From contig JAAFJT010000025.1 in NCBI GenBank assembly GCA_013298955.1, positions 1 through 52,883 on the forward strand: a stretch of DNA of 52,883 nt, written 5' to 3'. Position 1 is the first letter of the stretch. Each line of letters starts with the position of its first letter. Under the pieces are notes generated by a model that searched no databases, was not told the origin of the DNA, and was given only the letters and a program-made list of their open reading frames with translations. Positions 7,062 to 15,867 of this stretch are shown here, piece by piece. Position numbers and translations under genes: made by a program. Source of the stretch: Chitinophagales bacterium. GTDB taxonomy: Bacteria > Bacteroidota > Bacteroidia > Chitinophagales > Saprospiraceae.

Positions 7062-7865
7062 ATGGTGCTTTTAGAAATCAGACACGCATCGGTATTGTCT
7101 GCGCCTACACAAGGCAATATCGTTTTCATACACGGCGCGTGCATGGGCGCATGGTGTTGGGAAAACAATTTGTTGCCTTATTTTGCCTCAAAAGGGTATG
7201 ATCCTTACGCATTGAGCTTGCGCGGACATGGTGAAAGTCCGTTTGATGGCAATTATAAAACGCGTCGGATTCGACATTATGTCGAAGATGCGACACGTTT
7301 TTTAGCAACGCTTTCGGGTACGATTTATTTAGTAGGGCATTCGATGGGCGGACATGTTGCACAACATATTTTAAATCAAAAAATTATAAATATTGAAAAA
7401 TTAATATTGATTGCCGCGGTACCGCCGCATGGCGTTTGGCGGGTGACGTTGAAAACGGCATGGCATTATCCACTGCTTTTTGCAAATCTCAATTTGACAC
7501 GGCGTTTTCTACCTTTGTTTAAGGATGTAGAACGGGCGCAACGCTATTTTTTCGGAACTCATAGAGAGAATGATTTAACACAGTATGTTTTAAAAAATTT
7601 AAAAGAAGAATCCTATTTTGCGTATTGGGACATGTTGTGTTTGGATTTGCCGAAACCAAAACCAAGTAAAACACCTGTTTTAGTATTGGGCGGGGCAGAA
7701 GATTTTTTATTTGGCGTGCGCGATGTGACGGCAACAGCAACTGCTTATGGCGTAAAACCTGTTTTTTTTGAAGGGATGGGACACAATTTGTTTATGGAAC
7801 TTGGTTGGGAAAAAGTGGCAATTTGTATGGATCGTTTTTTGATTCCGCAGGCAGGAACTGCCTAA
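7062..7865 (+). CDS. alpha/beta-fold hydrolase
   Basis: A 267-residue serine hydrolase. The oxyanion-hole HG is at 24-25 (VFIHGACMGAWCW), LSLRGHGES at 51-59, the nucleophile elbow GHSMGGH at 92-98 (Ser94), a late acid in LGGAEDFLF, and the catalytic His in GMGHNLFME near 246. The fold resembles esterases and lactonases. Two nt separate it from the monooxygenase, so the pair is co-transcribed; if the FMO makes an ester (Baeyer-Villiger), this enzyme could cleave it. That coupling is inference. Confidence 0.88.
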   Translation: MVLLEIRHASVLSAPTQGNIVFIHGACMGAWCWENNLLPYFASKGYDPYALSLRGHGESPFDGNYKTRRIRHYVEDATRFLATLSGTIYLVGHSMGGHVAQHILNQKIINIEKLILIAAVPPHGVWRVTLKTAWHYPLLFANLNLTRRFLPLFKDVERAQRYFFGTHRENDLTQYVLKNLKEESYFAYWDMLCLDLPKPKPSKTPVLVLGGAEDFLFGVRDVTATATAYGVKPVFFEGMGHNLFMELGWEKVAICMDRFLIPQAGTA

Positions 7866-7875
7866 AACGAAAAAA

Positions 7876-7901
7876 TGGCAGCTATTTTATAATAGTTGCC
7901 A
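7876..7901 (+). terminator. weak hairpin after the hydrolase gene
   Basis: An 11-bp stem (TGGCAGCTATT with AATAGTTGCCA, one wobble) starts 11 nt after the stop. It has no good T-run, so termination is uncertain. From here to 8068 I see no gene. Confidence 0.35.
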
Positions 7902-8068
7902 CTTAACAAATATAGAAGGACACAATTTTTTCTATGGAAAGACAATTTCAAAAGAATCATACACACCATTCAATCTTTTTTTTTGAAATCATCGATTTTT
8001 ACAACAATGAACTTGCAAGCAATAGGTCTATAAAAAAGTTTAAGAATCAAAAAAAATCTATTTTAGCT

Positions 8069-8118
8069 AAAAATAACCGATAGTTTCTTGAAAAACAAAA
8101 AAACTATCGGTTATTTTT
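8069..8118. terminator. terminator of the lipoprotein gene
   Basis: A perfect 18-bp stem (AAAAATAACCGATAGTTT with its complement) and a 14-nt loop lie 38 nt beyond the lipoprotein stop. The A/T runs at the base let it terminate from either side. Confidence 0.75.
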
Positions 8119-8155
8119 GGTGCGAACTTATCGCATTTTGACAAACTGTCGCTAA

Positions 8156-8455
8156 TTAGTGACCTTTTGCAGGAGCAGCAGGTGCAGGTGCAGCCGTTTT
8201 TGCGCCAGCAGCAGGTGCAGGTGCAGCAACTTTTGCGCCAGCAGCAGGTGCAGCCGTTTTTGCGCCAGCAGCAGGTGCAGGTGCAGCAGCTTTTGCTACG
8301 CTGTCAGCAGTAGCTTTAAGAGCAGCTGAATCAACAGCAGGTGCAGCAGCAACAGGTGCAGCTTCTTTTGGAGCTTCTACTTTTTTCGGTTCTTCACCGC
8401 AAGAAACTAAACCACAAACAGCGAAAATTGCCAAAGCTTTGATAGCGTTTTTCAT
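8156..8455 (-). CDS. Ala/Pro-repeat lipoprotein
   Basis: A 99-residue secreted lipoprotein. The signal peptide MKNAIKALAIFAVCGLVSC ends in the lipobox LVSC, so Cys19 would be lipidated. The remainder is almost entirely Ala, Pro, Lys and Gly, with about four imperfect copies of a GAKTAAPA(PA)A block encoded by tandem GCAGGTGCAGCC-type units at 8170-8290. No enzyme domain is present. It is probably a flexible periplasmic or outer-membrane tether. Repeat number may vary between strains. Confidence 0.8.
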   Translation of the reverse strand: MKNAIKALAIFAVCGLVSCGEEPKKVEAPKEAAPVAAAPAVDSAALKATADSVAKAAAPAPAAGAKTAAPAAGAKVAAPAPAAGAKTAAPAPAAPAKGH

Positions 8456-8528
8456 CGTAAATTTTTTTGATTACTTTTTGACTAAAATAATTTTTAAAGA
8501 CACCATAGAGACAAAGGCTACCCAAATT

Positions 8529-8572
8529 GGTCACGTTTTTTTTTCGTTTTTTTTGAAAAAAATTTTGTGACG
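8529..8572. terminator. hairpin in the spacer between the OmpA-like and lipoprotein genes
   Basis: GTCACG and TTTTTTTTTCG face GAAAAAAA and TTTTGTGAC, forming an imperfect A/T-rich stem. It lies downstream of the OmpA-like gene and upstream of the lipoprotein on the minus strand. I see no other feature in 8456-8727. Confidence 0.35.
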
Positions 8573-8727
8573 GTTCTTAACGCATCATAAAAATATTGTA
8601 TGATTTTTCGTATTTTTTGTAAATAATTGATTATCAACTATTTGATAAAACGCGTTTTCAGAATTATATTTGGCGACACCTTTTTTCGTTGGAAAAAGCG
8701 TCTTTTTTGAACAAGTTTATTTAAAAA

Positions 8728-11142
8728 TTAAATTTTGAATAAGCGTACTTCAATCCGTTGATTTTTGCGCCTGCCTTCTGCCGTTTCGTTGGATATTAAC
8801 GGTTCATTTTTGCCGATTCCTTTGGTTTCGACGCGATTTGGCGCAATATTTTTGGCTTTTAAAAAATCGCCCACTGCTTTTGCCCGACTTTCGGTGAGGG
8901 TTTGCGCCGTGATTTGACTGCACAACCCGTTCGTATGCGCGCGAATTTCAACGCCCAAACGCGGATTTTTTTCTAAAAATTGAACCAATAATTCCAATTC
9001 CCAAACCGATTCGTTCCTCAAAGTGGCGGCATTCGTGTTAAAAAATACACCATTTAGAGGAAAAATTTCATTTTCTTGAGCAGGATGCGTTTTCAAAACG
9101 ATTTTTTGACTTAAAAAAGCATTGTTGCCCGCCCTACCAAACGCTGTAGGCGTACCATTTTTAGTCGATAAAGCCCCATGAATATTGGCACTTTCTTGGT
9201 CACGGCGGCGCGTAGTCAATTCAGATTGATGTTTGTCTCGAACTAATTTCTGAATCGTATAATGTATATCGCATTTCAACGCAGTGAATTGTGCCTCTCG
9301 AACCGTCACCCGCCAAGTCAAATGCAAAGGCGCGATATAATCCGCCGTTACATCCGATTCCTGCCGCGTATAACTCATTTTATATTGTTCATTGGAAAGG
9401 GCTGTACGCAATTGCTTTTGTTTTTCGCGAATCGTTCCATTCAAATAATAGCGTTCCACCTCTGGCAATTCAGATTCGAGCGTTTCGCGCACCGTTTCCA
9501 ATTGTTGCAATTGCAATTCCAACGACCAAATTAACTGCATTTGTTGGATATAAAACCGAATGTTTTGATGAGAGAGCGTATCTTGATGCGTAACCGATTG
9601 TTCACGCGTCGGATTTTGACTTTTTAAACGCGCTTCTAAACGCGCTACTTCTGCATCTTTTTGGGGTTCAGGATAGGGCGCATCCTCCGAATCTTCTGCG
9701 GGCGAAGCCTTTTTATCCGTATTTTGTTTTGAATTTTGAAGTATTTTATTGTATTTATTTTTCAACTCTTGTATTTCTTGACTCCCACCATTCAGTGCAT
9801 AAGACTCTATTGCTGGATTGGGAGTCGAATTTTTAGCAACAACGGATCTTTTTTTAGGCTGTGTTGGCAAAGGAATTGGCATCGTATAGACCCGATTTTG
9901 TTCGGTGCTGCGGCGCACTTCGGTTCGTTGCAACTGACGGTCTAAAGTTGCAATTTTCAATTCCAATTGTTCAATTTCGGGGTCAATACTGGTCGTCCAA
10001 GGGCTTGTATCATTATCAGGATCTGCGGAAAGGGTATTGGAAGCATCCAAAACCACTGTTTCAGCATAACCATTTTGACTTTCTAAACCAAATAAAATAT
10101 CACCTGTTTTCGGAATAATTAGTTTAAAATCTCGATTATTATCAAAATAAACCAATTTTGTTTTGCCATTTTCTAAAAATTGCAACCTTATGGGTGCGTT
10201 TTCAATGGTTGATTCCCCTTCTAAAACGCTGCCTGCAATCGAAATCATTGCTTCGGGGCGCGCTTCATCGGGCAACCGCACTCGGTACAAATCCATCGTG
10301 CCTTCCTCCTGCTGCATGGCATTGAAATACAAATAATCGCCCGCCGCCGAAACGCTACACGCCGTTGCATCCGTCAAAAGGATTCCACCTGTTTCCACTA
10401 AAATCGGAGTGGACCAAGCTTGCCAAGTATCATCAGAACGGTGTGTTACATAAATATGATTTTCATTATTGTGTTTTTTATTGAAATACAAGGTTTTATC
10501 ATCAGACGCAAGGAATCCAAAAAGCATTTTTCCATCCTTATTCACTGCTGTACCCAAAGATTGTGGGGTTGACCAAGTGTCAGATGACTCCTTTTTGATT
10601 GAAACATATAAGTGCGTCTGCCCCTTTTGACCAAAAATCGGAGGGGATTCAAGGGCGCAAATGGCAATATTGCCTTGTGCATTCACTGTGTAATTTTCAG
10701 AAAAAGCCTTACTCCGCCACTCGCCTAATTGAATGGAGCGCGGCGCAGACCAAACTCGACTCTGACTTTTGCGCGATAAATACAAAATAGAAGCGGCATT
10801 GCGTTCATAACCGCCTTTTAAAAATAATTTGTTGCCATCAATATTAACGCCCGCAATAATATTAGGCTCTCGATTGTTGATAGGCGCACTCAAATTGATG
10901 GGCGCAGACCAAGTATCGCCCGCCTGCCGCACCGACATCCAGACATCTTCCAAATCCGCTTCCCCTACATTTAGCGGATGCCCCAAACGCGTATAATACA
11001 ACGTCTGACCATCTGGCGCAATCAATGGATAGCCTTCTTGGTACATAGAATTAATCGTAACACCAAGATTTTCAGGATTTTGTGTATGTAAATAAGGAAT
11101 TATGAGTATGTTTATGAATGGGAAAAGGATTTTCCTGAACAT
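8728..11142 (-). CDS. PD40 beta-propeller / coiled-coil / OmpA-domain envelope protein
   Basis: A large envelope protein (804 residues). An N-terminal signal peptide (MFRKILFPFINILIIPYLHT) is followed by several PD40/WD40-like repeats at about 30-290 (for example PLIAPDGQTLYYTRLG, ASDDKTLYFNKKH, AAGDYLYFNAMQ), an Ig/CNA-B-like segment at about 300-375, coiled coils at about 385-420 and 520-600, and an OmpA C-terminal domain at 698-804 (FFNTNAATLRNESVWELELL, GIGKNEPLISNETAEGRRKN). It should anchor to peptidoglycan from the outer membrane. In the OmpA domain the usual HTD is HTN (IRAHTNGLCSQ), while the partner Arg in ESRAKAV is kept. Such proteins often accompany T9SS or gliding genes, but none is adjacent here. 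Confidence 0.88.
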   Translation of the reverse strand: MFRKILFPFINILIIPYLHTQNPENLGVTINSMYQEGYPLIAPDGQTLYYTRLGHPLNVGEADLEDVWMSVRQAGDTWSAPINLSAPINNREPNIIAGVNIDGNKLFLKGGYERNAASILYLSRKSQSRVWSAPRSIQLGEWRSKAFSENYTVNAQGNIAICALESPPIFGQKGQTHLYVSIKKESSDTWSTPQSLGTAVNKDGKMLFGFLASDDKTLYFNKKHNNENHIYVTHRSDDTWQAWSTPILVETGGILLTDATACSVSAAGDYLYFNAMQQEEGTMDLYRVRLPDEARPEAMISIAGSVLEGESTIENAPIRLQFLENGKTKLVYFDNNRDFKLIIPKTGDILFGLESQNGYAETVVLDASNTLSADPDNDTSPWTTSIDPEIEQLELKIATLDRQLQRTEVRRSTEQNRVYTMPIPLPTQPKKRSVVAKNSTPNPAIESYALNGGSQEIQELKNKYNKILQNSKQNTDKKASPAEDSEDAPYPEPQKDAEVARLEARLKSQNPTREQSVTHQDTLSHQNIRFYIQQMQLIWSLELQLQQLETVRETLESELPEVERYYLNGTIREKQKQLRTALSNEQYKMSYTRQESDVTADYIAPLHLTWRVTVREAQFTALKCDIHYTIQKLVRDKHQSELTTRRRDQESANIHGALSTKNGTPTAFGRAGNNAFLSQKIVLKTHPAQENEIFPLNGVFFNTNAATLRNESVWELELLVQFLEKNPRLGVEIRAHTNGLCSQITAQTLTESRAKAVGDFLKAKNIAPNRVETKGIGKNEPLISNETAEGRRKNQRIEVRLFKI

Positions 11143-11192
11143 TAATTTGTGAATTTTGGTTTGTTATTTTGAGTTGTTTATTGGAAAATTAG

Positions 11193-11410
11193 GATACAAT
11201 TGGAACGCGGATGACACGGATTCAGCCGATTTTCGCGGATTTTTTTTTAATTTTCAACTTAATCTATGCCCTTTGCGAGTATAACTTGCGTCAAGTTTCA
11301 AACTTGACGCAAGTTATACTCGAATTGATTTACAAATTATTTACGAACTGTATTGTAAAAAAATCCGCGAAAATCGGCTCAATCCGTGTCATCCGCGTTC
11401 CAATTGTATC
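11193..11410. repeat. long inverted repeat (GCGTCATCCGCG family) with nested hairpin-tail element
   Basis: Outer arms at 11193-11249 and 11351-11410 (GATACAATTGGAACGCGGAT ... ATCCGCGTTCCAATTGTATC) are near-perfect complements and contain ATCCGTGTCATCCGCGTTC. Nested inside, at 11281-11345, is a different element: the palindrome AACTTGCGTCAAGTTT and its complement plus the tail CTCGAATTGATTTACAAAT, nearly identical to the copy at 5467. The whole sits between the OmpA-like gene start and the Obg gene end, so it separates two minus-strand genes. Confidence 0.85.
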
Positions 11411-11422
11411 GCACAAAATATT

Positions 11423-12415
11423 TTACACATTAATATGCTCCCATAAAAGGTCTTTCAATTTCGTCAATCCTTTGCCTGTTGCGGCGGAAATAAACACATG
11501 CGGCATGCCTTTCGGCAAATTTTTCTTCAACATTTTTTCTAATTCTGTATCAATTAAATCGCATTTCGTAATCGCCAAAACTTGTGGTTTGTCCAATAAT
11601 TCTGGGTTATATAATTTCAATTCATTGAGTAATATATCGTATTCTTTTTTAATATCTTGTGTATCACAAGGAATCATAAACAATAAAGTCGCATTCCGTT
11701 CAATGTGACGCAAAAATCGGTGTCCCAAACCTTTGCCTTTATGCGCGTCCTCAATGATGCCCGGAATATCTGCCATCACGAAAGATTGAAAATCCCGATA
11801 CGCGACAATGCCCAAATTCGGACTCAAGGTCGTGAACGCATAGGGTGCAATTTCAGGTTTTGCCGCCGACACCGCCGCCAACAAAGTCGATTTGCCCGCA
11901 TTCGGAAACCCAACCAAACCTACATCTGCCAACGTTTTCAACTCCAAAATGCGCCATACTTCCATGCCTTCATCGCCTGTTTGGGCATAACGGGGTGTTT
12001 GATGGGTCGAAGTTTTGAAAAAAGCATTGCCTTTTCCGCCGCGCCCGCCTTGTGCCAAGACCCGTTCCTCCTTATCTTTCGTGATTTCAAATAAAATTTC
12101 TCCCGATTCGGCATCTTTTGCAACCGTTCCAAGTGGCACTTCTAAAAAAAGGTCTGCGCCGTCTGCGCCATGTTTATTATTGTCCGCGCCCCTGCCGCCG
12201 TCTCCTGCGGCAACATGTTTGCGATATTTTAAGGATAACAATGTCCACACGTTACGGTTGCCGCGCAAAATGATATTTCCACCCCTGCCGCCGTCACCGC
12301 CATCGGGTCCGCCTTTGGGAATAAATTTAGCCCGATGAAAATGCAGCGCACCTGAACCACCGTTCCCCGACTTACAACATATTTTGACGTAATCTACAAA
12401 ATTTTGGTCTGACAT
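11423..12415 (-). CDS. obg: GTPase Obg/CgtA
   Basis: The ribosome-associated GTPase Obg (330 residues), acting in 50S assembly and stress control. The glycine-rich Obg fold covers 1-158 ([41 protein letters not shown]). The G domain has G1 GFPNAGKST (169-177), G3 DIPG (216-219), G4 TKCD (283-286) and G5 SAATG (310-314). There is no C-terminal OCT domain, as in many Gram-negative Obg proteins. The ATG at 12415 is used because family members start about six residues before the first FVDYV-type strand, and a -7 box lies 17 nt upstream. Confidence 0.97.
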   Translation of the reverse strand: MSDQNFVDYVKICCKSGNGGSGALHFHRAKFIPKGGPDGGDGGRGGNIILRGNRNVWTLLSLKYRKHVAAGDGGRGADNNKHGADGADLFLEVPLGTVAKDAESGEILFEITKDKEERVLAQGGRGGKGNAFFKTSTHQTPRYAQTGDEGMEVWRILELKTLADVGLVGFPNAGKSTLLAAVSAAKPEIAPYAFTTLSPNLGIVAYRDFQSFVMADIPGIIEDAHKGKGLGHRFLRHIERNATLLFMIPCDTQDIKKEYDILLNELKLYNPELLDKPQVLAITKCDLIDTELEKMLKKNLPKGMPHVFISAATGKGLTKLKDLLWEHINV

Positions 12416-12431
12416 AACAACTAATTTTTTG

Positions 12432-12439
12432 CAAAGGTA
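12432..12439 (-). promoter_or_regulatory. -7 box TACCTTTG of obg
   Basis: On the minus strand TACCTTTG matches TAnnTTTG exactly and ends 17 nt before the obg ATG. The -33 region is A/T-rich without a clear TTTG. The rest of 12440-12669 shows no gene. Confidence 0.55.
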
Positions 12440-12669
12440 CAAAAAAATTGCAACTAACCCAGTTTGAATTGGAAATGCAGGAATTTAGGATGCTTTTAGG
12501 TCTTGTAGGTGAAAACTGCCTTTTTTACAAAAGTTGAATCTTGAAGCCAATTTAACGATTTTTTTTTATTAAAAATGGACTTTGCGAAAGTTGGCTTTGG
12601 AAACTACTAAAAAATGATGTAAATCGAACACAAAACGATGTTTGAATATGAAAAGATGCTAAAAAAGAT

Positions 12670-12677
12670 TATTTTTG
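12670..12677 (+). promoter_or_regulatory. -7 box TATTTTTG of the RNase P RNA gene
   Basis: TATTTTTG matches TAnnTTTG and ends 8 nt before the predicted RNA 5' end. A TTTG at 12641-12644 could be the -33 element, although the 25-nt spacing is long. Confidence 0.5.
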
Positions 12678-12685
12678 CCCCTTAT

Positions 12686-13088
12686 AAATCGCAAACCACT
12701 CCATCGCGGTTTTGGCAACTGCCAAAAATGAGGAAAGTCTGGACAACGCAGAGCAGCCGCACCACCTAACGGGTGGGTATTTTGCCTCGAAAGGGCAGGG
12801 TAACAGAGAGGGTCACAGAAAAAAACCGCCTTTCTAATGAGAGGTAAGGGTGAAAATGGGCGGTAAGAGCGCACGGCGACTGCGTGTAAACGGGTTGCGG
12901 GTAAACCTTGCGGGTTGAAATGCCATGTACATCCCGAATTAGGCGTAGCAATATAGCCTAAAACGAGTCGGCTCGACTCGCGGGAGGGGTAGGCAGATAG
13001 AGTTTTGGAGTGATCCACGACGTAGATAAATGATGGAGACTATTCCTGTTGGAATGGGACAAAATCCGGCTTATCGGTTTGCGATTTT
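12686..13088 (+). ncRNA. rnpB: RNase P RNA (class A)
   Basis: The catalytic RNA of RNase P, which matures tRNA 5' ends. Conserved elements are present in order: ATGAGGAAAGTCTGGACA (CR-I), CAGAGCAGCCGCACC, AGGGTAACAGAGAGGGTCACAG, GCGCACGGCGACTGCGTG, CATGTACATCCCGAATTAGG, and the 3' CR-V-like GGGACAAAATCCGGCTTATC. P1 is formed by AAATCGCAAACC at the 5' end and GGTTTGCGATTT at the 3' end, which fix the limits, and a T-run follows. Length is about 403 nt. Open frames on the opposite strand are chance. Confidence 0.95.
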
Positions 13089-13109
13089 TTTTAATTTTAA
13101 ATGCTGCTT

Positions 13110-14783
13110 ATGACTGTTTTACTAACCACGCTGAACGCGAAATATATTCACATCAACCTCGCTATTCGCCTTTTATACGAACTTAACAAAGCACACACGG
13201 GGTTGTCTTGGCGCGAATTTACCATCAAAGAGGATAAAGACGGCATTGCGGAAGCCTGCGCCCGCTATGATGTGGTGGCGTTTAGCTGTTATATTTGGAA
13301 TATTATGCAGACGTTGGAAGTGGCGCGGCGTATTAAAATCTTGAATCCGCAAATTAAAATTTTGTTGGGTGGTCCCGAAGTGAGTTATGATTGGCAAGAT
13401 GTCATCGTGTTGCCACAAGTCGATTACATCATTACGGGCGAAGGCGAAGTGCCTTTTAAAAACTTTTTGGATGCGTATCCGAATGTTAAGGACGTGCCGA
13501 ATTTGATTCAAAAGGATGATAATCAAGGCATTCGATATTTTCAAACAACGCAGATGTTTGATTTATCGTTGTACAAAGACCTCAATCCGTATGAAAATGA
13601 TACGCCTGAAGAGTTGTATAATAAGGTGTGTTACATCGAAACCTCTCGCGGATGCCCGTATAAATGCGAATTTTGTTTGGCGAGTTTGGATAATAAAGTG
13701 CGGTATTTGCCGAATGAGACGATAAAAGCGCATTTGTTGTACTTGATGACGCATGGACGCGTGATAAAATTTTTAGATAGGACTTTTAATATCAAACGCG
13801 ATTTCACGATAGACATCTTTAAATTTATTTTGGCGCATCATCGCCCCGAAAATGTGTTTCAATTTGAGATTACGGCTGATATTTTGCATCCTGATATTAT
13901 AAAATTTATTAATGAACATGTGCCAAAAGGTTTGTTTCGGTTTGAAATTGGGATTCAAACGGTGAATCAAAAAGCGAATTTGGAAGTCAGTCGCAAGCAA
14001 AGTTTTGATAAAACCAAGAGCATTATCCAACAATTGGAACATAAAGTGGAAATGCACTTGGATTTGATAGTGGGTTTGGCATTGGATTATTGGGGCGATA
14101 TTCAATATAGTTTTGAAGAAGTTTTTAAATTGTTCGCGCCCGAATTGCAACTTGGTTTCTTGAAATTCTTAAAAGGTACGCCTGTTCGTCATAAAGCGGA
14201 ACAACATGGTTTCATTTATGACCCGAATCCGCCTTATCAAATTATAGAAAGTAATTATTTATCAAGGGCTGAATTACATCAGATTGAGTTGTTAGAGAAT
14301 GCTTTGGAGATTTATTGGAATAAAAAACGCACCTTGCACACGCTCCGATATGTGACAGGTAAATACAGTATTTTTGATTTTTTGCGCGGTTTGGGTTTTC
14401 ATTTTGTGGAACGGAAACCGTTTCATCAATATGCCTTGACGGATGTATTTGAGATTTTAGCCGATTTTGCCATGCAGCATTATCCAGAGGACGTGATTTT
14501 GCGCGAACTTATAGCGATTGATTATTATTTGTTTCCCAAAATGAAGCCTAAAACGTGGCTTTTGGAAGAAGTCGAGCGGGTCGAAAAATATGCATTATTG
14601 AACGGATTGCGTTTGAATCATCAAAAAAATCGCTATATTGTATTGCCGCTTCATTTTGATTTTGAATCCTTTCAAAAAACGCAAATCATTGATAATCAAT
14701 TTTATGCGTTGATAATTCAATACATCGGGACGAGCAAACCAACGGTGATTGACTATAAAAAAGTAGAACCATGCGCGCTATGA
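13110..14783 (+). CDS. B12-binding/radical SAM protein, DUF4080 family
   Basis: A 557-residue radical SAM enzyme. The N-terminal cobalamin-binding-like domain starts VLLTTLNAKYIHINLAIRLL and includes KILLGGPEVSYDW and ITGEGEVPF. The 4Fe-4S motif is SRGCPYKCEFC (Cys182, 186, 189), followed by the TIM-barrel signatures KFLDRTFN and FEIGIQTVN. The C-terminal third matches DUF4080. The substrate is not known. I prefer the ATG at 13110; an ATG nine nt earlier is also possible. It follows rnpB by 21 nt and overlaps the next gene by 13 nt, so the two are translationally coupled. Confidence 0.9.
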   Translation: MTVLLTTLNAKYIHINLAIRLLYELNKAHTGLSWREFTIKEDKDGIAEACARYDVVAFSCYIWNIMQTLEVARRIKILNPQIKILLGGPEVSYDWQDVIVLPQVDYIITGEGEVPFKNFLDAYPNVKDVPNLIQKDDNQGIRYFQTTQMFDLSLYKDLNPYENDTPEELYNKVCYIETSRGCPYKCEFCLASLDNKVRYLPNETIKAHLLYLMTHGRVIKFLDRTFNIKRDFTIDIFKFILAHHRPENVFQFEITADILHPDIIKFINEHVPKGLFRFEIGIQTVNQKANLEVSRKQSFDKTKSIIQQLEHKVEMHLDLIVGLALDYWGDIQYSFEEVFKLFAPELQLGFLKFLKGTPVRHKAEQHGFIYDPNPPYQIIESNYLSRAELHQIELLENALEIYWNKKRTLHTLRYVTGKYSIFDFLRGLGFHFVERKPFHQYALTDVFEILADFAMQHYPEDVILRELIAIDYYLFPKMKPKTWLLEEVERVEKYALLNGLRLNHQKNRYIVLPLHFDFESFQKTQIIDNQFYALIIQYIGTSKPTVIDYKKVEPCAL

Positions 14784-15511
14784 TTTTTGCGGCAGGACTC
14801 GGTACACGCCTCCGCCCTTTGACAGACCACCGCCCGAAAGCCTTAGTAGAAGTCGGTGGCATCTCTTTGTTGGAAATCAATATTCGTCGCCTTATAAAAT
14901 TGGGTGTAACGGATATTATCATCAATGTTCACCATTTTGCAGACCAAATTGAAACCTTTATTGCCGAAAAAAAGGCTTTTGGAATCAACATTGCTTTTTC
15001 AGATGAACGCGAAAAGTTGTTGGATACAGGCGGCGGTTTGAAAAAAGCGGCTTGGTTTTTTGAAAAATATAAAGAACCTTTTTTAGTCTGTAACGCGGAT
15101 GTGTTGAGTAACATTGATTTACAATCCTTGATAAATTATCATGTGAATCAAAAAGTAATTGCGACCTATGCGGTTCAACGGCGGGAAACGAGTCGTTATA
15201 TGTTGCATGATGCGCATATGCAATTGTATGGTTGGGCAAATATTAAATCGGGTGATATTAAAATTAGTCGGCAAGCGCGTCAACAAGCCTTGAAAATGTA
15301 TGCGTTTAGCACGTATCAAGTGTTGAATCCAAAAATTTTCAAACTCATGCCAGAGGAGGAAGTTTTTTCGATGATAGATTTATACCTCAAAGTGGCGCGG
15401 AAACAACCTGTTTTGGGTTGGTTGCACGAAAACGATATTTGGATAGATGTCGGCAAACCGCAAGCGATTGAAATGGCAGCAGGACTTTTAAATCAATTAA
15501 TTAACACATAG
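14771..15511 (+). CDS. sugar-1-phosphate nucleotidylyltransferase
   Basis: A 246-residue NTP_transferase family enzyme that would join a sugar-1-phosphate to an NTP. The signature is MIFAAGLGTRLRPLTDHRPK (residues 4-23), with the catalytic Arg and Lys of GxGTRLRPLTxxxPKAL. Other blocks are DIIINVHH, LLDTGGGLKKA, FLVCNADVL (metal-binding Asp) and, at the C terminus, WIDVGKP. The short length and layout resemble MurNAc-1-P uridylyltransferase MurU or mannose-1-P guanylyltransferase; I cannot separate these. It overlaps the upstream radical SAM gene. The last 12 codons are duplicated in the repeat region downstream. Confidence 0.88.
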   Translation: MRAMIFAAGLGTRLRPLTDHRPKALVEVGGISLLEINIRRLIKLGVTDIIINVHHFADQIETFIAEKKAFGINIAFSDEREKLLDTGGGLKKAAWFFEKYKEPFLVCNADVLSNIDLQSLINYHVNQKVIATYAVQRRETSRYMLHDAHMQLYGWANIKSGDIKISRQARQQALKMYAFSTYQVLNPKIFKLMPEEEVFSMIDLYLKVARKQPVLGWLHENDIWIDVGKPQAIEMAAGLLNQLINT

Positions 15512-15859
15512 GTCATATAGGGAGACATAGGACACATAGCCCGTTTGTTTGAAAAATAGGGAGACATAGGACACATAGCCCGTTTGTTTAGACTATGTGT
15601 CCTATATCCTCCTATGTGACCTATGTGTTTCATTAATTAATTATACATAGCCCGTTTGTTTGAAAAATAGACTATGTGTCCTATATCCTCCTATGTGACC
15701 TATGTGTTTCATTATCAATTAATTACACATGGCAGCAGGACTTTTAAATCAATTAATTAACACATAGGTCACATAGGGAGACATAGGACACATAGCCCGT
15801 TTGTTTAGACTATGTGTCCTATATCCTCCTATGTGACCTATGTGTTTCATTATCAATTA
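15473..15859. repeat. CACATAGG/CCTATGTG repeat block with duplicated gene end
   Basis: The spacer between the nucleotidyltransferase and dapD is built of units reading CACATAGGTCAC, GGGAGACATAGGACACATAG, CCCGTTTGTTT, and the inverse ACTATGTGTCCTATATCC, TCCTATGTGACCTATGTGTT. They fold into hairpins with a CCCGTTTGTTT loop. In addition the 3' end of the preceding gene (15473-15511, coding MAAGLLNQLINT) with its first repeat unit recurs at 15729-15800, 256 nt downstream. Related repeats occur at 37244-37486. Confidence 0.85.
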
Positions 15860-15867
15860 ATTATACA

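Noticed and set aside
11211-11708. 165-codon plus-strand frame
   Set aside because: It starts inside the long inverted repeat and continues antisense to obg.
12659-13018. Minus-strand open frames of 119 and 61 codons
   Set aside because: They lie entirely on the opposite strand of the RNase P RNA gene.
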